Numbered from the stretch's first letter, positions 1 to 6,913 are shown. The stretch is DNA of 10,662 nt from Defluviicoccus sp. (GCA_028820945.1 JAPPHW010000148.1:1-10662), one strand, 5' to 3'. The notes: a model not told the origin generated them from the sequence alone. Program-made: numbers and translations.

Positions 1-114
1 AGACTCGTCGCCGGTCGCAGCGGCGGGCTACTTGACCACAGCTCCGCCGAGGAAAACCTCCAACCGGCAATCACGTGGCGCCGACGTTCCGCCCTCGCTC
101 GCCAAAATGATCAA

Positions 115-1125
115 CTATCCGCGCTTCTTGATGATCATCGACACTCGGGCAAGCCCCCCCGCACGCAGGCGATCGTACAGGGGCTCCCAAATCTCCATGG
201 ATAGCGTTCGCGGAAGACAGTAGATCTCAAGCCCCAGTCGGGGTCCGATCCCGTCCGGCAGCACATCCACATTCAATTCTATCCTGGCGCCAAGGGTTTT
301 GAGCCACTTGAATGTGTGGCGCAGGCTCGCCCGATCCCCCGGCCACCCGATTTCGGTAAGCCAGCTCACCTTCATTTCCTCGTCGAGATTGGATACGCAG
401 AGCCGCGCGACCGGCGTCGCGCGCGCGCCCATCACGCCCATCTGGAAGATGGACCCTTTCCCGGGCAAGGCGTGGGCGATCGACGCCAACCGGGTCCCGT
501 CGACCTCGAGCCCGTAGAAACGATGACCCAGGGCGGTCAAATGACTCAGGAGGTCGCGGTCGGTCCCCGGTGTCGATTTGGTTGGACCCCAGAACAAATT
601 CGGCCGATCCAGGAGAGTTTCGAGATCCGAAACCGACGAGCCGTCCACCGATGCCGTGTCGACCTCCATCCAGATGTGGCTCAGCCGCTGCGACCAATCG
701 GCGCTGGCGAGCCACTGCTTCGCGAAGCGGCCGAACTCTTGCCAGAAGAGCGATCTCTCACGCAAAGCGGTGGCGATCTCGCCGGTGGCAGGCTCCTCGG
801 GGCTCGGCGCCGCTAGAGTCAGAATGCCGGCCTCTTTGCGTCTTATCTGCCACAGAAGATCCGCCCTCGGAGCGGGATCGCCGAGCCGCAGCTCAAGTCC
901 CCAGAAACCGGACAGGCGGCTCGGAATATGGTGTGTGACACGATGCAGGGCCGAGCGACCGGCCGCGTCGAGCAGTGCCGCGTCCAGCCGTCCTTCCACC
1001 AGCTTCAGCACGTCCGACAAGCGGTCGCAGTGGGGTTCGGGTGGCAGCGGACCCTCATGCCGCAGGTAGGATAATGGATCGAAGTCCGACAACTGGGCTA
1101 CCGAACTATCCCGGCTCGGGAACAT
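115..1125 (-). CDS. Conserved-looking protein of unknown function (336 aa), last gene of the precursor operon
   Basis: I cannot assign a function. The protein is soluble, with no signal peptide or membrane segment. Visible blocks are FWGLELRLGDPAPRADLLW (about 74-92), IWMEVD (151-156), RPNLFWGP (174-181), FQMGVMGAR (227-235), RLCVSNL (241-247), a GWPGD turn (260-264) and DGIGPRLGLE (291-300). From memory, unverified, this block order resembles an uncharacterised family seen beside RiPP genes (WLEFD, PSVFFGP, FQVGVM.AR, GWPG, G.GPRLGLE), which fits the location. It starts at ATG 1125-1123, inside the end of the M23 gene with a 20-base overlap and no clear Shine-Dalgarno sequence, so translation is probably coupled to that gene. 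It could be a maturation, scaffold or immunity factor. That it is a real gene is likely from its length, operon position and protein-like composition. Its role is unknown. Confidence 0.8.
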   Translation of the reverse strand: MFPSRDSSVAQLSDFDPLSYLRHEGPLPPEPHCDRLSDVLKLVEGRLDAALLDAAGRSALHRVTHHIPSRLSGFWGLELRLGDPAPRADLLWQIRRKEAGILTLAAPSPEEPATGEIATALRERSLFWQEFGRFAKQWLASADWSQRLSHIWMEVDTASVDGSSVSDLETLLDRPNLFWGPTKSTPGTDRDLLSHLTALGHRFYGLEVDGTRLASIAHALPGKGSIFQMGVMGARATPVARLCVSNLDEEMKVSWLTEIGWPGDRASLRHTFKWLKTLGARIELNVDVLPDGIGPRLGLEIYCLPRTLSMEIWEPLYDRLRAGGLARVSMIIKKRG

Positions 1126-2116
1126 GAACGATTGCGTTGCGGGTCAGATACCGCCCGCCGAACGTCATCGGGACGGCTTCGGCGGATGCAAGCAAGCCTC
1201 TCAGGTCGGTCTCCCGGCCGCGAACCGCGTGAATATGGAGATGAGGCTCGGTGGAATTTCCGGAATTGCCGACCCGACCCACCGGCATACCGCGCCGGAC
1301 ACGCTGACCTCGGCGGACCGCCACGCTACCGGGTCGGAGATGGGCCAGCAACAGGGTGGTCCCCACGCCGCCGACACGGCAGAACAGAACCACATGGTTG
1401 CCCGTCGGACTTGCCTCGTTATCGGAGCCGATGGGTGTGTCGGGTACCCCGTCCGCGATATCGAGCACGATCCCATCGGACGGCGCGACGACGGGTCGAT
1501 CCAAGATCTCGTAGGCGCCAAGCGCCTCCGGGCCAATGCCCTCCGCGCGCCGTCCCCGATCGTTCAACGCAACGATGTCGATGGCGAAGGCCTGGGCCGG
1601 AGCGGCGCGATGCCTGTTCAGCACCGCGGTGCCGCCGCCCTCCACGATCGCGAAGCGCCCATGGGCGAGCGGGAAACGCAGATCGATGGCGCCGGTCGGG
1701 GCAACGCTGGCGAGCTGGAGATGGAACAGTATTCCTGAGATCAGCAGAGCCATCGAGCAGCGCAACGCGATATCGAGCTGCACAAGCGGTCCTCCCGACG
1801 GGAGTATCGGGACCTCCGGCAGCCGCGCGGCCGCGAAAAGCACCGGGACCACCGCCGACAACAGCACCACCGGCCGCCAGTGGAAACCGATACATACCCA
1901 AATTTGGCTTGCCCGATACACGCAGAATGCGATACCGCCGCACAGGAAGCCGGACGACAACCACTCCAGCACGCTGTGCGGCCCGTCCATAGCGACAAAC
2001 CCCGCCAATAGCAACGGCGTGCCCAGCGCAATCCCCAGCGTTCCGTAATGTCTCAACAACGAAGGCCGAACCCGCCGGCGGTACTTGCCGCATGCGGTCG
2101 GACCCGCCTCTTCCAT
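1106..2116 (-). CDS. Membrane-anchored M23 (LytM-type) metallopeptidase family protein
   Basis: The N-terminal half has about four hydrophobic segments (roughly 25-43, 49-78, 82-99 and 114-136), so the protein should sit in the inner membrane. The C-terminal half is an M23 fold. NRHR followed by FAID gives candidate zinc ligands H169 and D180, in the wider-spaced arrangement I recall from M23 members of the NHH...QRYALD kind. It is followed by GNHVVL (239-244), LLAHLRPGSV with H259, and GNSGNSTEPHLHIH (283-296), whose H-L-H (H292, H294) matches the catalytic and metal-binding HxH. All key residues are present, so it is probably active. Family members cut peptidoglycan cross-bridges or small Gly-rich peptides. 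Next to Gly-rich precursors it could trim the product, give immunity or aid release, which is inference. The start at ATG 2116 lies 27 bases after precursor 1 and has no obvious Shine-Dalgarno sequence, so the start is uncertain. Confidence 0.88.
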   Translation of the reverse strand: MEEAGPTACGKYRRRVRPSLLRHYGTLGIALGTPLLLAGFVAMDGPHSVLEWLSSGFLCGGIAFCVYRASQIWVCIGFHWRPVVLLSAVVPVLFAAARLPEVPILPSGGPLVQLDIALRCSMALLISGILFHLQLASVAPTGAIDLRFPLAHGRFAIVEGGGTAVLNRHRAAPAQAFAIDIVALNDRGRRAEGIGPEALGAYEILDRPVVAPSDGIVLDIADGVPDTPIGSDNEASPTGNHVVLFCRVGGVGTTLLLAHLRPGSVAVRRGQRVRRGMPVGRVGNSGNSTEPHLHIHAVRGRETDLRGLLASAEAVPMTFGGRYLTRNAIVHVPEPG

Positions 2117-2143
2117 CGCCAGACGCTGTGGCGTACAGGCGCG

Positions 2144-2500
2144 TTACCAGTCGCTCGTGCTGGTCGACGATGTAACGGCGAGACCGACACCGGCGCCGCC
2201 CAAGCCGACGGCACCACCGATGCCGATAGCCACGGCGGCCGCCACACCCAACCCGACGGTAACGGCACCGCCCGCCATTTGTTCCAGCTCTTCTTCGGTC
2301 AGGTCCTCCAGGTCTCCTTCGGCATGGATGAGTTCCTTCCGAAACTCGATCATATCCTCAGTTGTCCAGTCCAAACCGAGTTTTCCGGATTCCGCCATAT
2401 GGCTTTCCAGGTCGTTCAACCCGATTTCCTTCGATTTGGCGTAAAGCTCGGGGTCGGTTGCGCAGAGACGCACGTACTCTTTGAGATTTTCCATGCTCAT
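2144..2500 (-). CDS. Nif11-type RiPP precursor peptide 1 (118 aa)
   Basis: This is a precursor with an acidic Nif11-like leader and a separate hydrophobic core. The leader (1-78) runs from MSMENLKEY through RLCATDP, SKEIGL, GLDWT and FRKEL to EGDLEDLTEEELEQMAGG, ending in a double glycine as in the Nif11-like leader family. The predicted core (79-118) is 40 residues of Gly, Ala, Val, Ile and Leu with GIGG and GAGVG, then VTSSTSTSDW. It has no Cys, so lanthionine or thiazoline formation in the core is excluded. Ser/Thr or backbone modification remains possible. The start is ATG 2500-2498, preceded by AAGAGGGG at a 7-base spacing, and it matches the paralogue's start. An upstream ATG would add 14 basic residues that the paralogue's leader lacks. 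It is second in the operon, 35 bases after precursor 2. Confidence 0.9.
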   Translation of the reverse strand: MSMENLKEYVRLCATDPELYAKSKEIGLNDLESHMAESGKLGLDWTTEDMIEFRKELIHAEGDLEDLTEEELEQMAGGAVTVGLGVAAAVAIGIGGAVGLGGAGVGLAVTSSTSTSDW

Positions 2501-2535
2501 GCGGCGGCCCCTCTTCCCTCGGAGAGCATCGTCGA

Positions 2536-2895
2536 TTACCAATCCGTGCCGCTGTCGCCCGCCGCAGTAACCGCTCCTCCAACCCCGGCGCCCGCGACGC
2601 CCCCGACCGCGAGGCCAACGACGCCCGCAAAACCGAGCGCGACACCGGTACTTGTAATCAAGCCGGCCGCGACCATTTCAAGCTCCTCTTCGGTAAGATC
2701 CTCAAGATCCCCCTCCGTATCGAGGAGTTCCTTCCGAAAGGCGACCAGATCCGCCATCGTCCAGTCCAGCCCGCCGCGTCTGGCCTCCTCCATATGTTGG
2801 TCCATGTCCGCCAAGCCGATTTCCTTCGACCTGGCATAGTACCCTGGGTCGGTGGCGCATAGACGCGCGTATTCTTTCAGGTTTTCCAAGCTCAT
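2536..2895 (-). CDS. Nif11-type RiPP precursor peptide 2 (119 aa)
   Basis: This paralogue of precursor 1 is the first gene of the minus-strand operon. The leader (1-78) has MSLENLKEY, RLCATDP, SKEIGL, GLDWT, FRKEL and EGDLEDLTEEELEMVAAG. By my count 53 of 78 leader residues match precursor 1. The cleavage site reads AG instead of GG. The 41-residue core begins LITSTG, continues as a Gly/Val/Ala-rich stretch with several GxxxG-like spacings and ends AAGDSGTDW. It has no Cys. The two cores share GAGVG.AVT and the final (S/T)DW but otherwise differ, the usual picture of duplicated RiPP substrates fed to one enzyme set. The start at ATG 2895 has a weak GGGTGA upstream and fits the leader alignment better than the ORF start 15 codons earlier. 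The hydrophobic core could insert in membranes. Confidence 0.9.
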   Translation of the reverse strand: MSLENLKEYARLCATDPGYYARSKEIGLADMDQHMEEARRGGLDWTMADLVAFRKELLDTEGDLEDLTEEELEMVAAGLITSTGVALGFAGVVGLAVGGVAGAGVGGAVTAAGDSGTDW

Positions 2896-2935
2896 GTCTT
2901 CACCCGACGTTGGTCCTATTTGCATGCGACGATTT

Positions 2936-2965
2936 ATCATGGGCTCACAGGCGCCTCGATCTCAA
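2936..2965 (-). promoter_or_regulatory. Candidate sigma70-type promoter for the precursor operon
   Basis: On the minus strand TTGAGA (2965-2960, 5 of 6 matches to the -35 consensus) is followed after 18 bases by CATGAT (2941-2936, 4 of 6 matches to the -10). This would start transcription near 2929, about 34 bases before the precursor 2 start. It rests on motif match and position only. Confidence 0.35.
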
Positions 2966-3132
2966 CGGAAATAAACGATTTCGCTCCGAGTTCGATGTGC
3001 AGTTTTCGATATTTGTCGATACTACAGGTTGGATCGCCGGCGACCGTCAGTCGGAGGACAGGCGGTATAAAGTCCCAACTGTATCCTCCCGTCACGAAAG
3101 CTAAACGCACTCGGATAAAGGACAAAATTGAA

Positions 3133-3147
3133 TTATCTCTCAGATAA
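3133..3147. promoter_or_regulatory. Perfect inverted repeat, possible operator
   Basis: The sequence TTATCT-CTC-AGATAA is a perfect 6-base inverted repeat around a 3-base centre, in the most AT-rich part of the divergent region. AATAAT, close to a -10 hexamer, follows at 3148-3153. Its position suits a regulator binding site acting on one or both operons. No regulator gene lies in the window, and a short dyad can arise by chance. Confidence 0.35.
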
Positions 3148-3324
3148 AATAATCGTATGTTGACAGAAAATATGAGTCATGTTGGTGTCCTCTCGGGCGT
3201 TTTCGCGACGGGCCGTCCCCGATGCGTCGGTTATGTCTGCGTCGCGTCCAGCCAGTCGATTTCGCCAAGAGGGTGCGCGAGCCGCATCGCAAATGTCCAG
3301 ATCCAGGTCCGGTCGCAAAAGGAG

Positions 3325-4635
3325 ATGCTAACCGACTATGGCAAGCTCCATGTCTCCGTCGCCCGGCACGCCGCGGTGCGGCCCGACGGATTCGACGCGG
3401 CCGTGCGGGAATGGCGGGCCGCCCTCGCGCGGGGCGAGGCACTGCGGGTACGGGGCAGCGGGCACGGGTTGTCCGGCGCCAGCCTGCCCCGCCAGGACGA
3501 GACGCTGTTCCTGACCCGAGGGCTCGACCGGTATCGGGTCGTGGCGCCCGGTTTGCTTGCCGTGGGCAGCGGCGCGATCGTTTGGGATATCCGCGACTTC
3601 GTCGCCCAGTGCGGCATGCGGCTGCCCATTTACAACGGTGGCTGGGCCGGTCCCACCCTGGGGGGCTTCGTGTGTGCCGGCGGGCTGGGGTTGCGCGTGC
3701 CGCCGAGCGAGCGCGAGAGCCTCATCGCGGCGGGCGCCGCCGGCAAGACGGACAAGTCGGAACTTGCCTCGCTCTCCGAGAAATATGGCGGGCTCTGGGC
3801 GCAGGTGGCGGAACTCACGATGATCGACGGGCGGGGCAGACTGCATTCCTTTCGTCCCGGGGATCGGGATTTTCCCTGGATATTCGCGTCCATGGGGCAA
3901 TTCGGTCTGCTTCTCGAGGTGACGCTGCGCATCTACCGGCGGCCCGGAGAGGTCGCCGATTTGCCTGTCGGTCGCTCCGGCCGCATCCCGGTGTCGAACC
4001 CGCTCAACCCGAACGAAACCGACCGGCTGCCGCCGGCGGACGGCATCGACTGGGTGTATTGGTTCACCGCTCTGGTTCCGCCGGGGGAAGAGGAGGCCGC
4101 CTGGAAGATCGTCGGAAACTGGAGCGATGAACATCGTGACACGCTCCGTCCGACCGGTGGCTGGGTCGGTCCGCTTCAGGAAGGAGTGCCGATCGGCTTT
4201 CGCTACCTTGTCCGGCACAAGGCCCCCCCGCCCCCGATGCTATATCCGCGCGAAGAGGATTTTCTGGTGCTGGGGGTCATGGCCGTTTGCAGCGGCATCG
4301 GCACCGACCCGGCCGAGGCCGCGCTGAGGCGGGCCGAGAGGGCGTTCGTCGCGCAAATCGTCGACCGCGGCTGGTCGCTCTACTGCCAGGCCGAGAATCT
4401 CACACGATCGCTCGACTTCCGAAGCTATCTGGGCCCCGATCGTTGGGCCCGCTTTTGCGAGCTGAAGACCCGTTTCGATCCCGAGGACAGGATCAACGTA
4501 GGCGAGGTTCGGCCCGGCTCCGGTCCGCCGCCCCTGGACGCCCGGCGGGTGCGGCAAGCCGCCGCCGCTGTCCGGCGGGTCCTGGCGCCGCAACGATCCG
4601 CTCGCGAAACGCGGTCGTCGGACCTGCGGGCGTGA
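3325..4635 (+). CDS. VAO/BBE-type FAD-linked oxidase (FAD_binding_4 family), 436 aa
   Basis: This is a flavin oxidase or dehydrogenase of the vanillyl-alcohol-oxidase fold, the family of gulonolactone and alditol oxidases. The FAD domain shows VRGSGHGLSG (42-51), where H47 is at the position that often bonds FAD covalently, then LAVGSGAIVWDI (77-88), GGWAGPTLGGFVCAGGLG (104-121), AELTMIDGRG (161-170) and SMGQFGLLLEVTLRIY (188-203). FDPEDRIN (383-390) near the C-terminus matches the family's usual FDP...N end motif. There is no signal peptide, so it is cytoplasmic. The substrate is unknown. As first gene of the enzyme operon it may oxidise the peptide or a pathway intermediate. ATG 3325 is chosen because homology starts soon after it. 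AAAAGGAG abuts this ATG, unusually close. The frame is open back to 3157, but those 56 residues look unlike the family. Confidence 0.85.
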   Translation: MLTDYGKLHVSVARHAAVRPDGFDAAVREWRAALARGEALRVRGSGHGLSGASLPRQDETLFLTRGLDRYRVVAPGLLAVGSGAIVWDIRDFVAQCGMRLPIYNGGWAGPTLGGFVCAGGLGLRVPPSERESLIAAGAAGKTDKSELASLSEKYGGLWAQVAELTMIDGRGRLHSFRPGDRDFPWIFASMGQFGLLLEVTLRIYRRPGEVADLPVGRSGRIPVSNPLNPNETDRLPPADGIDWVYWFTALVPPGEEEAAWKIVGNWSDEHRDTLRPTGGWVGPLQEGVPIGFRYLVRHKAPPPPMLYPREEDFLVLGVMAVCSGIGTDPAEAALRRAERAFVAQIVDRGWSLYCQAENLTRSLDFRSYLGPDRWARFCELKTRFDPEDRINVGEVRPGSGPPPLDARRVRQAAAAVRRVLAPQRSARETRSSDLRA

Positions 4636-4651
4636 ACCGCGGGGGCACCGG

Positions 4652-6142
4652 ATGAGGAGCGTCGACGTCGCGGTGATCGGCGGCGGACCGGCCGGTGCGA
4701 CGCTGGCGACGGTCTGCGCCCAGAACGGTCTGGACGTGGCGCTATTCGAACGCGAACGCGGGCCGCGTTATCGCGTCGGCGAATCGTTGCTGCCGGCGAC
4801 GCCCCGTGAGCTCGCGACCCTGCTCGACGTCGGCGAGAAGATCGAACGGACGAATTTTGTCGTCAAACCCGGCGCCACCTTCTGCTGGGGCGACAGGCCC
4901 GACACGCCCTGGACCCTGTTTTTCGGCGGCCCGGACGCCGGCTTGAACGCTCCCGCCGCGCTGAATGTGGACCGGCGGCGGTTCGACACGATTCTCCTGG
5001 ACAATGCCGCGGCCCAGGGCGCTTCGATTCACAAGGGGCAAGCGGTCGTTTCGGTGGGAAAGGGAGATTCGGTTCACGGGCGAGCGGTCGAAATCGGCGT
5101 GCTCGACAGCGGCGTTCGCCATCGCGTGAGGGCGCGGTACGTCGCCAACGCCAGCGGGCAAATGCGCCTCGGGCTACCCGAACTTCGCGCACGGACCCAT
5201 TCGGTCTTTTTCCGCAAGGTGGCCGTTTGGGGCTACTGGGACGGTGCCGGACGGCTTGAGCGCCCGCTGGATGGCAACGTGCTCTTCGAGGCGTTCGAGA
5301 CCGGGTTTGGGCCTGCCTGGGCGTGGTTCATACCGCTTTCCGATTCCCTGACCAGCGTGGGCCTGGTCGCTCCGAGAAGCTGCGCGGCTTCGCTGGGCAA
5401 GAACCGGCGCGCCAAGCTGACCGCGTGGCTCGCGCGATGCCCACGCACCGCCTCGCTGCTTACCGACGCGCGACCGTCTTCCAGGCCGCCATATCACGAG
5501 GTGCGCCTGTGCGCGGACTATTCCTATGCCAGCGACGCGTTCTGGGCGCCCGGGCTGGTGCAGGTGGGGGATGCGGCCTGCTTCATCGATGTGCTGCTTT
5601 CGTCGGGAGTGCATCTGGCAACCTATGGCGCGCTGTTGGCCGCTCGCTCGATCGAGGCGGTACTGCGCGGCCGCCTTCCCGAGTCGCTGGCGATGAACGA
5701 GTACGAGAGCCGCGTCAGGCAGGAATTCGCCATCTTCTATGCCGGGCTCTCCGGGCTCTACGACATGACCCGTCCGCGCGAGCATTATATCGAACCGTTG
5801 CGCAATATTCTGCGCAACAGCAACGGCGTAACGATGGAGCGGAGCATGCGTGACGACGTACCGGGCGGACTGAACGTCGATGGTGTCGCGACGATGCCGT
5901 GCGATCCCGTGTCCCGAGCCAAGGGCAACCGGCAGACGATGCGAGCCTTCAACCGGCGGCAACTCCTCTACGATGGCGCACCGTGCATGGTCTCCGTGGC
6001 AGAGTTGCCCGCGATCCGGAATACCCTCGCCGTCTCGCCGAGTGGGCGCCGGTGGCGGCTACCCGGCGGCGGCGAATCCGCGCCTCCGGCTCGGCCGTTT
6101 CTCGATGCTCGAGACCGGGACGGTGGAGGAGACATGGAATAG
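4652..6142 (+). CDS. FAD-dependent halogenase-like monooxygenase (496 aa)
   Basis: An N-terminal Rossmann motif GGGPAG (10-15) and an ER dipeptide (33-34) bind FAD. YRVGESLLP (40-48), KPGATFCWG (72-80), the WxWxIP signature as WAWFIP (223-228) and GDAACFIDVLLSSGVHLAT (306-324) are the hallmarks of the flavin-dependent halogenase superfamily. K72 sits where the catalytic lysine is expected for carrier- or phenol-type halogenases. One deviation is V where family members I recall usually have P after FID. Family members use FADH2, O2 and halide to halogenate aromatic rings, although some relatives only hydroxylate or reduce. Both precursors end in Trp, so a peptide Trp is a plausible target. That is inference, with the MibH halogenase of NAI-107 biosynthesis as precedent. 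The gene lies 16 bases after the oxidase and 6 before the ATPase. The C-terminal tail after about 400 is unassigned. Confidence 0.87.
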   Translation: MRSVDVAVIGGGPAGATLATVCAQNGLDVALFERERGPRYRVGESLLPATPRELATLLDVGEKIERTNFVVKPGATFCWGDRPDTPWTLFFGGPDAGLNAPAALNVDRRRFDTILLDNAAAQGASIHKGQAVVSVGKGDSVHGRAVEIGVLDSGVRHRVRARYVANASGQMRLGLPELRARTHSVFFRKVAVWGYWDGAGRLERPLDGNVLFEAFETGFGPAWAWFIPLSDSLTSVGLVAPRSCAASLGKNRRAKLTAWLARCPRTASLLTDARPSSRPPYHEVRLCADYSYASDAFWAPGLVQVGDAACFIDVLLSSGVHLATYGALLAARSIEAVLRGRLPESLAMNEYESRVRQEFAIFYAGLSGLYDMTRPREHYIEPLRNILRNSNGVTMERSMRDDVPGGLNVDGVATMPCDPVSRAKGNRQTMRAFNRRQLLYDGAPCMVSVAELPAIRNTLAVSPSGRRWRLPGGGESAPPARPFLDARDRDGGGDME

Positions 6143-6148
6143 ACGCCT

Positions 6149-6913
6149 ATGCGAGCCGAACAGCGACCGCGTATGCCGGTGTCCCGCCTGACGTTTTGTG
6201 CGACTCCGGCGGCCAAGGATATCCTTCGGGTCATCGCCATAGCGATCGAGAACCGGGAAATCGCCACCGTCGTAGGCGCGCAGGGCATCGGCAAGACAGC
6301 GGCGCTGAAGGCCTTTGCGGCAAATAACGACGGCGCCCGCTACTGCGAAATAAAACCCACGCTTTCCCGCACGACACGGGGAATGTTGACGCAAGTCTGC
6401 GACGCCGTGAATGCCGCGCCCAAGGACGAGTTAGACCGCATGCGGGGGAAAATTTGCGATGCGCTCATGGACTGTCGAGCCATCGTTCTCCTGATCGACG
6501 AAGCTCAATACCTTGACAGGCGTTGCCTCGAAATCCTGCGCGGCATTCATAAACGAACGCGCGTTCCCCTGGTGTTCGCCGGGGTCGAACGTCATAAAAT
6601 AACCTTCAACACATCGCGGGCGGCCGAATTCCCGAAGCTCGCCTCGCGGGTCGAAACGAAGCTGGCGATAAAGGCGACCACCGCGGAGGACGTGGACGCG
6701 CTGGCGGCGCATTACGGCATCGGAGACGCGGAGACGCTAGGTTGGCTCAAGCAACAGTGTGTCGGAACCGGCAGCCTGCGCACGATGATTCGCTTGATCG
6801 TGTTGGCCATGAATATCAGCGACGATGGGGAGTTGCAGCTTAACCACCTCGAACGGGCGGCCGCGGTCCTTCGAGCGATCAACCCCCGACGACTGATCCA
6901 ATTCGAATGTTAG
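6149..6913 (+). CDS. AAA+ ATPase of the MuB/TniB (AAA_22) type, 254 aa
   Basis: This is a single-domain ATPase. Walker A is GAQGIGKT (43-50), Walker B is VLLIDEAQ (113-120), the sensor-1 region is LVFAGVE (141-147) and an arginine-finger candidate is R168 in ASRVE. A C-terminal helical lid follows (about 180-245). The layout and sequence resemble transposition helpers such as MuB and TniB and the related ExeA-type ATPases. No transposase, inverted end or second transposon gene is present. The gene is tightly embedded, 6 bases after the halogenase and overlapping the next gene by 7, so it behaves as an operon member rather than an inserted element. It may have been taken over as an ATP-driven loader, chaperone or regulator for this pathway. 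The start at ATG 6149 has no well-placed Shine-Dalgarno sequence. An alternative is ATG 6173. Confidence 0.85.
   Translation: MRAEQRPRMPVSRLTFCATPAAKDILRVIAIAIENREIATVVGAQGIGKTAALKAFAANNDGARYCEIKPTLSRTTRGMLTQVCDAVNAAPKDELDRMRGKICDALMDCRAIVLLIDEAQYLDRRCLEILRGIHKRTRVPLVFAGVERHKITFNTSRAAEFPKLASRVETKLAIKATTAEDVDALAAHYGIGDAETLGWLKQQCVGTGSLRTMIRLIVLAMNISDDGELQLNHLERAAAVLRAINPRRLIQFEC

Larger units (their letters stand above)
2144..2895 (-). repeat. Tandem duplication of the precursor gene
   Basis: The two precursor genes lie head to tail 35 bases apart. Their leader-coding parts (2267-2500 and 2662-2895) encode clearly related sequence, identical at 53 of 78 residues, while the core-coding parts have diverged. 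This looks like an old gene duplication rather than a recent DNA repeat. Confidence 0.8.
2896..3324. promoter_or_regulatory. Divergent non-coding region between the precursor and enzyme operons
   Basis: This 429-base stretch lies between the starts of precursor 2 (minus) and the FAD oxidase (plus). It is less GC-rich than its surroundings, with a marked AT-rich part at about 3110-3180, as expected for promoters facing both ways. It contains the dyad at 3133-3147, a TTGACA hexamer at 3160-3165 without a good partner, and a minus-strand promoter candidate. No convincing gene is seen. The open frames crossing it have only alternative starts, poor ribosome-binding sites or sequence unrelated to any family I recognise. 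Confidence 0.6.

Noticed and set aside
28..114. In-frame 28-codon stretch after the stop of the 336-residue protein (TTG to TAG, minus strand)
   Set aside because: It is too short and lacks a credible start or ribosome-binding site. It is probably untranslated, and no stop readthrough signal is evident.
2144..2895. Lanthipeptide precursors
   Set aside because: The cores contain no Cys and no lanthionine synthetase is in the window. The only Cys of each peptide is at leader position 13.
2937..3125. A 62-codon minus-strand frame upstream of precursor 2 (reads LTVAGDPTCSIDKYRKLHIE...)
   Set aside because: It starts only with TTG, has no well-placed Shine-Dalgarno sequence, has third-position GC near 55% (well below the neighbours' apparent level), and overlaps the predicted precursor promoter. 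I recognise no family.
3160..3188. TTGACA at 3160-3165 as a -35 box for the enzyme operon
   Set aside because: No acceptable -10 hexamer lies 16-18 bases downstream, where the sequence reads TTGGTG-like.
3157..3324. N-terminal extension of the FAD oxidase from ATG 3157
   Set aside because: The 56 added residues do not look like the family, the ATG lacks a ribosome-binding site, and the segment is AT-rich and promoter-like at its start.
6149..6913. AAA+ gene as evidence of an inserted transposon
   Set aside because: No transposase, inverted ends or target duplication are seen, and the gene is translationally packed into the operon.
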